This document shows positions 41,532-51,148 of a DNA stretch of 55,592 nt, piece after piece; positions within the stretch are counted from its first letter, which is position 1, and each line of letters begins with the position of its first letter. The position numbers and the translations under genes are program-made. Source of the DNA: Victivallales bacterium. GTDB lineage: Bacteria > Verrucomicrobiota > Lentisphaeria > Oligosphaerales > Oligosphaeraceae. The stretch is from positions 1-55,592 of the forward strand of contig JAFZAB010000084.1 in NCBI GenBank assembly GCA_017548425.1, written 5' to 3'. Below the pieces are notes generated by a model, which searched no databases, had not been told where the DNA came from, and saw nothing but the letters and a program-made list of their open reading frames with translations.

Positions 41532-43949
41532 TTAACGGTAGATGGAGAAGCTCTTTGGGTGTTCGCCCGTGATGAAATAGTAGGATAGACTGATGATGAT
41601 GGCGATGACGCCCGCGAGGAATTCACCTGCCACAAGGCCTGCCATCGTCGGTTTCAGCTTTTGATAAAGCTTTCCGCCACCGTATTTTGTGACGATGTGT
41701 TTGATAATCCATCCCAACACAAAGGAGCCTGCTAGGAAGGTGCTCTGCCATGTTCCCATCGTCAGGAAGAGGACGGGATGGAGCGGCCACCATGGGAGCC
41801 GCTGGCGGAGGAAGGTGAAGAGAATGACCAACGTAAACGTCGCGATAAAGGACGGCATGGCCTCTTTGACAGGCGTTGTGGCGGCGAAACGCTGCCAAGG
41901 CGAACGGTTGTCAACGGGCGGTAAAGCGCCTTGGGCCTGCATCGTGCTGCGGATGTAGAGGCTGGAATTGATGGCCATGGTGGGCGGCGAGCCGTATGAC
42001 CAGCCGTCGCCGGCGGCGATGGCGCCTTCCTTGTATTGGAAATAAAGCGTCGCGGGAATCGCGACGGCGAAGCCGATGACGATGGCGATGACGCCGAGCA
42101 TGGCGATTTTTCCGATTTTCGTCTTCAACTGGTCGTTGAGGCAGAGGCTTTCGACGGCGAACGGCATGAAGCATTCACGCGGATCGACGAACATCGTGCA
42201 GGAGAGGATGCCCATGATTAGAAGTTGTTCCGGACCAATGGCTTGCACGCCGAAGAAGCCCCACAGGATGGCGCATGGGAAGATGTTGGTATGGAGGAAG
42301 AAGACACCCGCTTCCGCCATGAGGCGGCTGCAAACCGTCAGCAGAATGAGCAGGCCGAGACCGTAAAGCAGCGCGAACGGCCATTGGAGGCCTGTCTGGA
42401 CGGTGATCAAGACAAATGCGATCACGCCCAGCAGGAAGACACGGAAGCCCCAGATGGCGTGCGGCTCCACGGCGTCGCCGCTCTTGATGCCGAAACTGCG
42501 CTTCGCGACGGACATGTAATAGTGGCGCCCCGTGTAGAGAAGCACGCAGAACATGCCGAGGAAGCCGCCCGCGTAGAAGAAGGAGTTCAGTGTGGGGCGT
42601 GTCATGGCAGGGCCGAGCGCGACGCCGTATTTGGCGAGTGTTCCCGTGATGTATCCGAAAATGAACGGCGACGCGCCGAGGGAGAAGGAAACGTCTTTCG
42701 GCAGGAAATACGCGAAGCCGATGGCGGTGAAGATGATGTTCGGATTGAAAAGATCCCAGTTGCCGATGCCCGAACGATGATACGTCGGCATCAGTTTTAA
42801 GAACGACCAGAAATAATAGCGGAGCTGGACAGGAATCAGATATTCCGGCCACCAGACGCATGCGCAGTTGTTGAGATGGATGACGAGAATCGGAATCAGG
42901 CCAAGCCAGAAGAGCTTGTTGCGGAAGACGTTGCTGATGACTTTGCCTTGTTCGGGAAGAAGCATCCGCGTGAATTCAATCGTCGGATACGGAAGATGTT
43001 CATGCGTTGACCATTGGCGATGGACGACGAGCGCGAGGCCCGTGGCGGCGAGGCAGACGATGACGGTCAGCGGAATCCAGAAGAGGAAGGTACGGATCCA
43101 GACAATCCATGGGATGTCTTTCGTGAGGGAGATCGTGTTGTCGCCTTCGCCGATGCCGTTGATGAAGCCGTCGAGTGACGTGGAATTCAGTCGTGGTTCG
43201 GCGAGCATGATGTTCGGTACGAGCGGGACGGCGCCCGGATTGCGGAGGCGGATGGATTCGGGGAAGGCGACGTCGATGACGGCGCGAGTGACGCCTTGCT
43301 TCTCTTCGTCCGTCATCAAATCGTCCGAACGGGAGAGCCAATGCTCCGCGTATTCCGGCAGGGGGATGGGATGGTTGCGGATGACTGGCGTGAGAACACC
43401 GTCTCCGATGAGATTGTTAAGTTCTTCCAGCAGTTTGTTTTGGAAGGTGACAGATGCATCTTCTCCTTCTTTGGGCATGAGAGCGAGCGTTTCCTGCGAC
43501 AGATGCGATTTGACAATCGCCACAGCGTCGTCCGGATTGGACGCATCCGCTTTTTCGAGGCGTTCCGTGAGCTTGTGCCATTCGACGATTCGTCCGAAAG
43601 GAATCTTCGGCACTTCGCCTTTCCATGCGGTGTTCGTGCGGCTGTAGTGGTGGGGGAACATGAGATTGTTCGTGAAATGGTGCATGAAGCCGCGCCCCGG
43701 AATGAAGCAGACGAAGAGGATCATGCCGACGATGACGGCGAGCTCCTTGCCGGTCAGCGGGGCCTTTTGGCCGAAGAGCCGCAGGAGCGGGTTGCCGATG
43801 AGCACAAAGAGAATAACCGTCCCTAAAATACTGATGGGAAGGAAGTTGCCGACAAGGAACGTCCCGCGGATGACCATGTCGTTGAAGAACGTGAACCCGC
43901 AGAGCGCAATGACGCCGAGAAAACCGATGATGACAGAACGTATGGACAT
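41532..43949 (-). CDS. large polytopic membrane protein, DUF6784/DUF6785-like
   Basis: An 805-residue inner-membrane protein with about fourteen hydrophobic segments, the first ones at residues 7-25 and 35-60, with FIPGRGFMHHFTNNL after the third. A long soluble loop lies between residues 100 and 285 (IPFGRIVEWHKLTERL ... GIGEGDNTISLTKD). The rest is helical membrane up to a C-terminal VLGWIIKHIVTKYGG and a last pair of helices. Proteins of this build are common in Planctomycetota and Lentisphaerota and distantly recall oligopeptide-transporter-like families; substrate unknown. Placed alone between tRNA-Arg and the divergent gsp run. Confidence 0.65.
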   Translation of the reverse strand: MSIRSVIIGFLGVIALCGFTFFNDMVIRGTFLVGNFLPISILGTVILFVLIGNPLLRLFGQKAPLTGKELAVIVGMILFVCFIPGRGFMHHFTNNLMFPHHYSRTNTAWKGEVPKIPFGRIVEWHKLTERLEKADASNPDDAVAIVKSHLSQETLALMPKEGEDASVTFQNKLLEELNNLIGDGVLTPVIRNHPIPLPEYAEHWLSRSDDLMTDEEKQGVTRAVIDVAFPESIRLRNPGAVPLVPNIMLAEPRLNSTSLDGFINGIGEGDNTISLTKDIPWIVWIRTFLFWIPLTVIVCLAATGLALVVHRQWSTHEHLPYPTIEFTRMLLPEQGKVISNVFRNKLFWLGLIPILVIHLNNCACVWWPEYLIPVQLRYYFWSFLKLMPTYHRSGIGNWDLFNPNIIFTAIGFAYFLPKDVSFSLGASPFIFGYITGTLAKYGVALGPAMTRPTLNSFFYAGGFLGMFCVLLYTGRHYYMSVAKRSFGIKSGDAVEPHAIWGFRVFLLGVIAFVLITVQTGLQWPFALLYGLGLLILLTVCSRLMAEAGVFFLHTNIFPCAILWGFFGVQAIGPEQLLIMGILSCTMFVDPRECFMPFAVESLCLNDQLKTKIGKIAMLGVIAIVIGFAVAIPATLYFQYKEGAIAAGDGWSYGSPPTMAINSSLYIRSTMQAQGALPPVDNRSPWQRFAATTPVKEAMPSFIATFTLVILFTFLRQRLPWWPLHPVLFLTMGTWQSTFLAGSFVLGWIIKHIVTKYGGGKLYQKLKPTMAGLVAGEFLAGVIAIIISLSYYFITGEHPKSFSIYR

Positions 43950-43972
43950 GAAGACACAACCGTTTTGAGTGT

Positions 43973-43999
43973 TTGAAGGCTAATTAGACGTAATATAAT
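43973..43999 (+). promoter_or_regulatory. putative sigma-70 promoter of the gsp run
   Basis: TTGAAG (43973-43978) and TATAAT (43994-43999), 15 bases apart, lie in the gap between the divergent membrane-protein gene and the first gene of the run. Spacing is one or two bases short of ideal. Confidence 0.4.
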
Positions 44000-44137
44000 G
44001 GTGGCTTGCCATTTTTCCTGTCATTGATGATTTTAAATCTGAGTATGGGCGTTATATTTAAATGGTATAAGAGTTTTTTGGGAAGTTCGGGCAATAAACT
44101 GGTCCGAGTGGCGTTTATTAGAGAAAAGGTGAGAAAA

Positions 44138-44572
44138 ATGAGCAATTCAGAATTAGTCATGGGTCTGGCGTTGATTCTTTGTGACACGATCATAGAGGAC
44201 AGCGCCACAGGCAAGAAATCACTGATCGGGCTGTTCAGCCAGATACACGCCCCGAAGCTGCCGTGTATTCATCAGTCGATGAATATATTGGTATCCGTAA
44301 CAGGCGGACAGGGTACCTATCCCTGCCAGATTGTGTGCGAACATCCGGATTTGGAACGGCCTGTCTTCGGGCTTGACTGCACGCTCAAGTTCGAGAATCC
44401 GTTTCAGGTCGTGGATTTAGTGTTCCAACTGAAGGCCGTTCGCTTTCCGTTGCCCGGCAAGTATGAAATCAAAGTGATTATTGATGGCGTTCCGGAGTTG
44501 ATCCGTCCGCTGATCGTGTCGGTTCGGAAGGACATGGCGCAGAAATCGCCTGAACAGCGAGAAGAAAAATAG
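44138..44572 (+). CDS. conserved hypothetical protein (DUF6941-like)
   Basis: 144 residues from ATG 44138 (MSNSELVMGLALILCDTIIED), with AAAGGTGAG upstream; the open frame extends earlier but lacks a good start. The body is a beta-sandwich-like pattern (SLIGLFSQIHAPKLPC, INILVSVTGGQGTYPCQIVC, FPLPGKYEIKVIIDG) of a small family often seen next to bacterial operons without known role. No signal peptide. It stands 15 bases before gspF on the same strand, so it is probably in the same message. Confidence 0.6.
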   Translation: MSNSELVMGLALILCDTIIEDSATGKKSLIGLFSQIHAPKLPCIHQSMNILVSVTGGQGTYPCQIVCEHPDLERPVFGLDCTLKFENPFQVVDLVFQLKAVRFPLPGKYEIKVIIDGVPELIRPLIVSVRKDMAQKSPEQREEK

Positions 44573-44586
44573 TGTTTTAGTGAGAT

Positions 44587-45789
44587 ATGCCATTATTCAA
44601 GTTCAAAGTAAGTGACGCCGCCGGAAGCATTAGCGAACTGCTGATCGAAGGCGATTCGCAGACGGATGCGACCCGTCGTGTACAACGTCGTGGCCTGATG
44701 CCTCTGGAGTTTCTAGGGGAGGGCGCGAAGACGGCGCAGAGCAGTGGAAAGCTGTTCGGACCGAAGCTGGATGTCGTTGAATTCACGGATCGTCTGGTTC
44801 CGTTGCTGGAAGCGAACATCCCGCTGGAAAAGGCATTGGGAATCGTCGGCGAGGCGCAGGAAAATCCTGTTTTGCAGCAGACGGTGACGGATTTGCGCCG
44901 CGGCCTTCATGAAGGCCGCAAGCTTTCGGATTTGATTCGCGAACGCGGCCGCGCATTTCCGCAGTTGTACGCAGGTATTGTGGAGGCCGGCGAAGAGGCG
45001 GGCGCTTTGCCGCAGGTCATGGGCGAATTGCGCAACTTCCTGCTGGAAAGCCGAGAACTGAAAGGGTTTATCATTTCGTCATCCATCTATCCTGCGTTCA
45101 TCTGCGCGACGGGTATCATCCTGTTGAGCATCGTGATGGGCGTGATCGTGCCGAAATTCGCGACGGCTTTGGCGGGAGCGGGCATCAAGTCGTCCTCCAC
45201 GGATCTGCTGATGACGATGTCGAACATCCTCCGCTCCTACTGGTGGATCGTGTTTGTGGTTTTGGGCGTGATTGGTTATTGCATTTACGCGTTGCGGGAT
45301 GAAAACGGCAAGATCCGCCAGATCTACGACCGTACCGTGCTGCGGATTCCGATGGCGAAAAATCTCGTTCTGTATTCGAATATCTCCCGTCTTTGCAGGA
45401 CGATGGCGATTTTGATGCGGAGCGGCGTCCATCTGTTGAACACGGTGGCGATTGCGAACCGCGTCGTGCAGAATCAGGCCATCAGCAAGTCGATTGTCGG
45501 TCTGTCCGGTGAACTTCGGCAAGGCCAGAAGCTTTCGACGGCGTTGAGCAAGAGTCCGTACATTCCGCAATTGATGCTGCGAATGATCGCCGTCGGCGAG
45601 GAGACTGGTTCCGTCGAGACGATGTTGGAACGTGTGGCGGATCGTTATGAAGCAGACATGCGGGCGCTCATCAAGCGGTTGCTGTCGCTGTTCGAACCGT
45701 TGATCATCGTGCTTTTGGGCTTGGGCGTCGGTTCCGTCGTGACAATCATGTTCATGGCGATTATGGACATGCAGGGCGCCGCCGGCTGA
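44587..45789 (+). CDS. gspF: type II secretion/type IV pilus inner-membrane platform protein
   Basis: A 400-residue GspF/PilC family protein. Two T2SF domains of about 125 residues each: the first has EFTDRLVPLLEANIPLEKALGIVGE...LSDLIRERGRAFPQLYAGIVEAGEEAG, the second SRLCRTMAILMRSGVHLLNTVAIAN...FIPQLMLRMIAVGEETGS-like text. Membrane helices at about 165-195, 215-238 and 370-398. It is the platform linking the ATPase to the pseudopilus. No ATPase or secretin gene lies in the window, so this is a partial gsp set (F, G, H). Confidence 0.92.
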   Translation: MPLFKFKVSDAAGSISELLIEGDSQTDATRRVQRRGLMPLEFLGEGAKTAQSSGKLFGPKLDVVEFTDRLVPLLEANIPLEKALGIVGEAQENPVLQQTVTDLRRGLHEGRKLSDLIRERGRAFPQLYAGIVEAGEEAGALPQVMGELRNFLLESRELKGFIISSSIYPAFICATGIILLSIVMGVIVPKFATALAGAGIKSSSTDLLMTMSNILRSYWWIVFVVLGVIGYCIYALRDENGKIRQIYDRTVLRIPMAKNLVLYSNISRLCRTMAILMRSGVHLLNTVAIANRVVQNQAISKSIVGLSGELRQGQKLSTALSKSPYIPQLMLRMIAVGEETGSVETMLERVADRYEADMRALIKRLLSLFEPLIIVLLGLGVGSVVTIMFMAIMDMQGAAG

Positions 45790-45850
45790 GCGCATGAATC
45801 TTTGTAAGATATTGGATATCAACCATAAATCACTATAAGGACAAGAGAAC

Positions 45851-46276
45851 ATGAAAACAATGCAACGCAATCGCAGACAGAACTTCACCTTGATTGAAAT
45901 CATGATCGTGGTCGTGATCATCGGTATGATCGCGGCTTTGGCCGTGCCGAAACTGATGGGTAACTTGGAGAAGGCGAAGGTCGAGACGACGAAATCGAAT
46001 CTCGCCACGCTGAAGACGGCGGTCCGTAACTTCAAGATGGATGTAGGCGACTATCCGAATCGTCTGGAAGAACTTCTGACGACGAACGGCAGTGAAAAAT
46101 GGGACGGCCCGTATCTGGACATGAAATCCCTCCCGAAAGACGGTTGGGACATGGATTTCGTTTATACGCTGACGGGCGACACATTTGGTTTTGACATCCA
46201 GAGCTACGGCGCGGACAAGACGTCTGGCGGCGACGGTGTCAACAAAGACCTGTCCTGCTGGGGCGACGAACAGTAA
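45851..46276 (+). CDS. gspG: major pseudopilin of type II secretion
   Basis: A 141-residue GspG. Leader MKTMQRNRRQN, then FTLIEIMIVVVIIGMIAALAVPKLMG with the +5 glutamate; the residue before the cleavage site is Asn where Gly is standard. The globular domain has SNLATLKTAVRNFKMDVGDYPNRLEELL and GPYLDMKSLPKDGWDMDFVYT, and the C-terminal FDIQSYGADKTSGGDGVNKDLSCW holds the calcium-site region normal for GspG. Assembles the pseudopilus that pushes substrates through the secretin. Sits 61 bases after gspF. Confidence 0.93.
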   Translation: MKTMQRNRRQNFTLIEIMIVVVIIGMIAALAVPKLMGNLEKAKVETTKSNLATLKTAVRNFKMDVGDYPNRLEELLTTNGSEKWDGPYLDMKSLPKDGWDMDFVYTLTGDTFGFDIQSYGADKTSGGDGVNKDLSCWGDEQ

Positions 46277-46305
46277 GTAACGATTGTTCAATTATTAAGG
46301 AAACA

Positions 46306-46839
46306 ATGAATCGACACGGGTTCACGATGATAGAACTCATCGTGCTGCTGGTGGTCGTCGGACTTGTGGCGACCATCGCGGTGCCACGCATCAACCGCGA
46401 ATCCAAACGGATGACGGTGGAGAATGCGCTGACATCGATACGCGGCGCGGTGACGGAGACGGGCATGCGCGCACGTTCGACGGGCAAGGCGTTGTCGTTG
46501 AAATTGATGCCGGGGGACAATCAGTTTCTCGTGGAAGTGTCGGAGCAAAATCTTGCGATGACGTGGGTTCCGCCTGCGAACAGTGCGTTGTCGAAAGCAG
46601 AGGATGACGGCGTCGAGCCGTTTTATATTTCGGCGAAGCCCTCCTATGATTTGTCCAAAAGCATTGATTGGCAGCCGGAAGACGACAACTACGACGACGA
46701 AGACAACATCATGTATTATTTCTATCCGGACGGCCAGGCTTCGGGCCGTCCGATCCGCTTCGACGTGGCCGGACGGCATTTTCAGTTCGACGTCGATCGC
46801 GTGACAGGCGCTCCGCTGATCATGGAGATAACGGATTGA
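46306..46839 (+). CDS. gspH: minor pseudopilin, GspH-like
   Basis: A 177-residue pseudopilin with leader MNRHG and mature start FTMIELIVLLVVVGLVATIAVPRI; here the canonical Gly precedes the cleavage site, unlike gspG. The rest fits GspH/FimT: TVENALTSIRGAVTETGMRARSTGKALSLKL, an acidic stretch QPEDDNYDDEDNI, and a C-terminal beta part FQFDVDRVTGAPLIMEITD. Probably part of the pseudopilus tip. The stop adjoins the stop of the convergent cysteate synthase gene with no spare base, so no terminator lies between the two. Confidence 0.8.
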   Translation: MNRHGFTMIELIVLLVVVGLVATIAVPRINRESKRMTVENALTSIRGAVTETGMRARSTGKALSLKLMPGDNQFLVEVSEQNLAMTWVPPANSALSKAEDDGVEPFYISAKPSYDLSKSIDWQPEDDNYDDEDNIMYYFYPDGQASGRPIRFDVAGRHFQFDVDRVTGAPLIMEITD

Positions 46840-48114
46840 TCACAATCCGAGCACTTTACGGATATCGTCTAAATTGTCCTGCGCTTTTGTGAAGACATAA
46901 TCGGGCGTGGCGGGAATGACGATGCCGTCGGCATGGGCGCGTTCCGCGCCGCCGCCAGTGAGATTCACAAGAATGGCATGATCTTCGCCGAGGGCGCCAT
47001 TTTCCTTCGCGATGAACAGCGAGGCGAGGCAGACTTGTGCGGCTTTGTCCAAATCAATGCCTTCAAGTTCTTGGAAAAGTTCTCCAGCCTTTCTAGCTTG
47101 TTCATCTGTCGGAACATAGAAAAGTCCTGCGCATTCGCTCATGGCGTCAAAGAGGCCGCCCGTCAGACTGTATGACGGCTTGCGGTTGCTGAGAACGGGT
47201 GAATACGCTTTGAGAGCGGCGGCGCGGGCTTCGTCTTCCGGAATTTCGGGCAGGTCACGCGATTGTGCGGCCCATGCATCTGCCAGGATGGTAAATGATT
47301 CTGACTGAGATAGATGGAGCCGTGGAAGCCATTGTCCGTAAATGCCGTCCGCCATCAGCCGCCAAGCCATTTCCCATGCGGCAATGGCGCCTGTTCCAGA
47401 ACCGACGGCTTGGAAATAGTGATGCGGAATGGTTTTCATGGCTTCCGCAGCGGCGAGAATGACCGTTCCCATGCCGTCGCGTCTGGCGACATTTTTGGCG
47501 CCGCCTTCCGCGAAAAACGGTTCCAATTCGCAGATATGGTTGGCGAGTTGAATGGCATCGAAATAATCGGCGTCTTTCAAGACGACCAATTTGACGCAAT
47601 CGGCCTTCGGAACAGTCGTCCACATTTGCGGAAGCGCGAATTCGGGCACGACGACCATCGTGTTGATTTTGAACTGCGAAGCATACTCAAGAAAGGCGCG
47701 GCCCGTGTTGCCAGCGGAGGAGACGACGATTGTCCGTTCTTCGCCTTTGGGAATTCGCGCGAGAACGGAAGCGGCTTCCAATTCTTTGAAGGAGCAGGTC
47801 GGCATGCCGCCTTCGCGTTCAGGCCAATAGCCGTTGAAGGCGAAATAGAGGTTTTCCAAACCAAGCCTGTCGCAAAACGCATCGCTTTGGAAGACAACGG
47901 TTTTCGGGGCGCGGGCGAACGTTCGGCGAATCGGTAGCCAATGCTGGTAGCGGTAGAAGCCTTTCGCCGTTTCGACAGGCTCGAAGCCTGGTACGGAGTA
48001 GTCAGCTTGAAGCATGGACGGGCCGTGGTTTTCAGGACAGTCCAGAAGGAAGCCTTTATCGGAATCGTCGTAGATTTGGCCGCATTCGACGCAGCGCAAC
48101 GTATAGTGAGCCAT
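46840..48114 (-). CDS. cysteate synthase homologue (PLP-dependent)
   Basis: A 424-residue fold-type II PLP enzyme resembling threonine synthase but closer to the archaeal cysteate synthase, which makes L-cysteate from O-phosphoserine and sulfite. Shared blocks from memory: N-terminal CxxC/CPEN start (CVECGQIYDDSD...CPENHG), FNGYWPEREG...TCSFKELEA with the PLP lysine (about residue 121), VSSAGNTGRAF, and EGGAKNVARRDGMGTVILAAAEAM...HYFQAVGSGTGAIAAWE. Threonine synthase lacks several of these. Cysteate feeds coenzyme M in methanogens and sulfonolipids in some bacteria. It is the last gene of a tight four-gene run with a glycosyltransferase, 17 bases after the membrane-protein gene. Confidence 0.75.
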   Translation of the reverse strand: MAHYTLRCVECGQIYDDSDKGFLLDCPENHGPSMLQADYSVPGFEPVETAKGFYRYQHWLPIRRTFARAPKTVVFQSDAFCDRLGLENLYFAFNGYWPEREGGMPTCSFKELEAASVLARIPKGEERTIVVSSAGNTGRAFLEYASQFKINTMVVVPEFALPQMWTTVPKADCVKLVVLKDADYFDAIQLANHICELEPFFAEGGAKNVARRDGMGTVILAAAEAMKTIPHHYFQAVGSGTGAIAAWEMAWRLMADGIYGQWLPRLHLSQSESFTILADAWAAQSRDLPEIPEDEARAAALKAYSPVLSNRKPSYSLTGGLFDAMSECAGLFYVPTDEQARKAGELFQELEGIDLDKAAQVCLASLFIAKENGALGEDHAILVNLTGGGAERAHADGIVIPATPDYVFTKAQDNLDDIRKVLGL

Positions 48115-48131
48115 GGTTTGCCTTTTTGTCG

Positions 48132-49667
48132 TTAATTGTCGGTCTTGTCCCGCATGAGTTTGGATTCGCCTTTAGGCGGGACGGTAGAACGCCACAACTG
48201 CCAGTTGTTCGGGAAGACTTTTTCGAGGAAGAGCCAGTCGCGTCCGTTTTTATGGATATCTGCAAGAATCGAATTCTGAATAGGATAGAAACGTCCATCC
48301 GGTGGCGGAATGAGAATGTGGAGCTGTTCCGTCTCGGCTTGGGCGAGGAAGTCCTTTTCGTTGAAATCAATCTTTGAGACAAACCGTTTGGCTTCCGGAT
48401 CCGGATAGATGGCGGGCAGCCGCGAACCGACGAGAATGATTCTGGAATCCGGCCAATAACGGTCGATGAAATCAAGCAATTCCTGGGCTTGCGGCGCGTC
48501 TGCGGCTTCCGTCGGCAAACTAGCCTTTTCTTGTTGTTTTTCAGGATCTTCTGAAACTTCATAGGTTTGCTTTAGGTCGCTGAAAAGACAGGCGACAACG
48601 ATGGTACATGCCGCTGCCACATAGGTGGCGATGCGTGTGTGTTTAGTGGGATTGTAGGCGAAGAATGCGATGGATACAGTGGAAAGGAAGAGCCCAAACG
48701 TCAGTGGGCCAAGTCCGGCCGGACCGATGCCGAAACGCGCGGAAATGAAGGCGACGGCAGGGATGATGAAGCAGGCGGGCAGTAGGCATCTGGCAGTCCA
48801 TTTGTGACTGCTGTTGATGGACAGAATGGCGAGCGTCACGGCCATCGGAAGGAAAAGCAGGCAGTTGAATGGCATGACGGGATGGAGGATTTTGACGGTC
48901 ATGCGATGGGCCGCGTCCCGTAGTCCGAAGAAGATGTCATTGAAAATCAACGAGTTCCAAAGCAGCCAGATGGCGATGCAATAGAGAAGCGGGCCCCAGA
49001 GGATGGTGCGGATGCCGCGATGGTCTTGCCATGTGCCTTGGTTTTTGAGGCGGTATTGCTCTGCCATGACGGCGATAAAGCAGAAGGCAATCAGAATGGC
49101 GCCTGGCCCCGCGAAGGCGAGAAGGCCGATGAAAACTGCCACGATTATCAAATCTCTAAGGTTCTTAAGTTCTTGCCAACGAATAAGATAATAAACGGCG
49201 GCAACGGCTGGGACGGCAGAGAACCAGTTGGGATCCAACGTGAACAGCAGATTTCGCAGGAAGGGGACGATCGGTACCAAAACAATCATGAAGAAGGCCA
49301 GAAGCCATTTGCGGCGGACGAACGTCATGCGCAGGAAGAACGCCATGATGATGGCCTGTGAAATGGAGCACAGGAGGACGGCGGGATCGCCGCCGAATAC
49401 ACGGCAGATGACGTTGACAGTCAGCAATGCGACAGTCGGCAGGAACGGATTGTCCAGATTGCCGATCAAGGCCTGCCGCCCCCAGTCGTTGCCTGCCAGA
49501 ATGGAATCGACAATGCTTTGATGGATAGAGAGTTGCAGACAGGGAACGCCGCCGAGCTGAATTCTGGCGATGGCGAGAATGATGAAACACGCATACCAGA
49601 AGAAAGGAGGCGTGAGGACGGGAGGAACTTCCGTTTCGCTATGGTTGTCAGTGGAGGGTGATTGCAT
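48132..49667 (-). CDS. polytopic membrane protein, possible lipid-linked glycosyltransferase
   Basis: A 511-residue membrane protein with roughly ten to twelve helices spread over residues 25-360 and a C-terminal soluble domain of about 130 residues (AQELLDFIDRYWPDSRIILVGSRLPAIYPD ... QLWRSTVPPKGESK). The layout matches GT-C or O-antigen/ArnT-like transferases. An early FHQSIVDS-like region (LQLSIHQSIVDSILAGNDWGRQALIGNLDNPFLPT), where GT-C enzymes hold a catalytic acidic pair, is not clearly conserved. Lies between the family 2 glycosyltransferase and the cysteate synthase, gaps 32 and 17 bases. I cannot assign a precise function. Confidence 0.6.
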   Translation of the reverse strand: MQSPSTDNHSETEVPPVLTPPFFWYACFIILAIARIQLGGVPCLQLSIHQSIVDSILAGNDWGRQALIGNLDNPFLPTVALLTVNVICRVFGGDPAVLLCSISQAIIMAFFLRMTFVRRKWLLAFFMIVLVPIVPFLRNLLFTLDPNWFSAVPAVAAVYYLIRWQELKNLRDLIIVAVFIGLLAFAGPGAILIAFCFIAVMAEQYRLKNQGTWQDHRGIRTILWGPLLYCIAIWLLWNSLIFNDIFFGLRDAAHRMTVKILHPVMPFNCLLFLPMAVTLAILSINSSHKWTARCLLPACFIIPAVAFISARFGIGPAGLGPLTFGLFLSTVSIAFFAYNPTKHTRIATYVAAACTIVVACLFSDLKQTYEVSEDPEKQQEKASLPTEAADAPQAQELLDFIDRYWPDSRIILVGSRLPAIYPDPEAKRFVSKIDFNEKDFLAQAETEQLHILIPPPDGRFYPIQNSILADIHKNGRDWLFLEKVFPNNWQLWRSTVPPKGESKLMRDKTDN

Positions 49668-49699
49668 GGGTTATTGCGCGGCGGTGTGCGGAGATATGG

Positions 49700-51115
49700 T
49701 TATTTGGTCGCGAAGTGCTTTGTCTTTTCCCAATGGTGTGGGTTGGTGAAGAGCTGCAGGAAGCCTTTCCAGGCGGCGATGCTAATCATCAGCCAGTAGA
49801 ACGGCATGATAATGCCGATTTTGGCGAGATGGCCTGCGCCGCGTTTGACACAGGCGATGGCGGCCGTGTAGGCGAAGATGAAATTGCCGATGAACAGGCA
49901 GAACGAGCCCATGACGAAGATGGGCGCGGGGAAGAAGGCATCGACACCGCTGGGGCGGAACACAAGCCAGATCAACGTCATCAGCCAGTAGAACGGATTG
50001 ATGAGTTGGCTGAAGAAAGATCCGCCGATGAGCAGATGGAACTGCAGGCTGTTCCAGAAGCCGAAACGCTTGTGGAGGCCTATAAAGTCGCGTGTATGAA
50101 TGAGATAGGTCTGAATGTAACCTTTCACCCAACGGGAGCGCTGTTTGATCCAGAAGAGGAGATTCGGGCAGGCCTGTTCCCATGTGGAGGATTCGAGAAC
50201 GCGCGTCCGCCAACCGCCCGCGAAGAGCCGCAGACCGAGATCGCAGTCTTCCGTCACATTGTATTCATCCCATCCGCCGACTTTGCGCAAGACATTCAGC
50301 CGGAAGTGGTTGGATGTGCCGCCGAGCGGGATGGGAGCCTGCAAACAGTCAAGCCCCGGCAGGCAGAGGCCAAACCATGTCGCATAGTCCGCCGTGAAGC
50401 ATTTCGTCAGAAGATTCTGGTCTGGATTGTAGAAGCCAAGCTTGGCTTGGATGCAAGCGACTTCCTTCGGGCATCTTGCGAAAGCGTGGGCGGCCTTTTT
50501 CAACTGGTCTGGTTCGGGCTTGTCTTCCGCGTCGTAGATAACAAGATAGTCCGCGTCGCCGTCTTCGATGGCGACGTTGCAGGCCTTTGGTTTCGTGCGC
50601 GGATAGGATTTCGGAATAGGCTTGATGACGAATGGCGGCTTGAGATTGAGCGATTTCGCGACGCCCATGGTTTCGTCGTCATCCTCTTCGATGAGGAGGC
50701 GGATTTCAAGTCTGTTTTTCGGATAGTCGAGCTTGGAGAGTCCATCGACGAGATGCGGGAGGATGTCGCCTTCATGATACATGGGCAGGATGACCATGTA
50801 GCGCGGCCACTCTCGGCCGTTTGGCGGCGTGGCGAGCTCTTCGGGCGTCAACTGGATTTCGCGCGGCTTCTGGAGAGCCAACTCGATGATGAGCATGCGG
50901 TAGAGCGTTGAAAGTAGATAGAAGATTGTCAATACAAGATTGATGATGAAGATTTCGGAACGCCAGTCCGCGATGGCCCAGACGACAAGCCCGATTACGA
51001 GAAGCCATAGGGCCGTCTTCTGCCATTTGCAGACGGTGAGCGTGGCCTGCGGGAAGCCGCGTGGCTCGTAGGGTTTGTCAGCGTTATGGGTTGTCAAGTC
51101 GATGATTTTTGACAT
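49700..51115 (-). CDS. family 2 glycosyltransferase with cellulose-synthase-like membrane part
   Basis: A 471-residue processive-type GT2. Two N-terminal helices (about 33-75), then the cytosolic GT-A domain with VILPMYHEGDILPHL, the DxD region YDAEDKPEP (about residue 195), TEDCDLG (about 288) and the QRSRW version of QxxRW (about 325), then three to four C-terminal helices. The D,D,D,QxxRW set is complete, so it should be active, polymerising or adding a sugar to a surface or exported glycan. No PilZ or Bcs partners are present. It is 33 bases after the secreted SGNH-like gene and 32 before the polytopic protein on the same strand. Confidence 0.88.
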   Translation of the reverse strand: MSKIIDLTTHNADKPYEPRGFPQATLTVCKWQKTALWLLVIGLVVWAIADWRSEIFIINLVLTIFYLLSTLYRMLIIELALQKPREIQLTPEELATPPNGREWPRYMVILPMYHEGDILPHLVDGLSKLDYPKNRLEIRLLIEEDDDETMGVAKSLNLKPPFVIKPIPKSYPRTKPKACNVAIEDGDADYLVIYDAEDKPEPDQLKKAAHAFARCPKEVACIQAKLGFYNPDQNLLTKCFTADYATWFGLCLPGLDCLQAPIPLGGTSNHFRLNVLRKVGGWDEYNVTEDCDLGLRLFAGGWRTRVLESSTWEQACPNLLFWIKQRSRWVKGYIQTYLIHTRDFIGLHKRFGFWNSLQFHLLIGGSFFSQLINPFYWLMTLIWLVFRPSGVDAFFPAPIFVMGSFCLFIGNFIFAYTAAIACVKRGAGHLAKIGIIMPFYWLMISIAAWKGFLQLFTNPHHWEKTKHFATK

Positions 51116-51148
51116 GGCTATTATATAAGGTACGAGATGATAAGCGTG

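Noticed and set aside
49658..50911. A 417-codon open frame opposite the GT2 gene
   Set aside because: Antisense of a glycosyltransferase with all catalytic motifs; no domain of its own.
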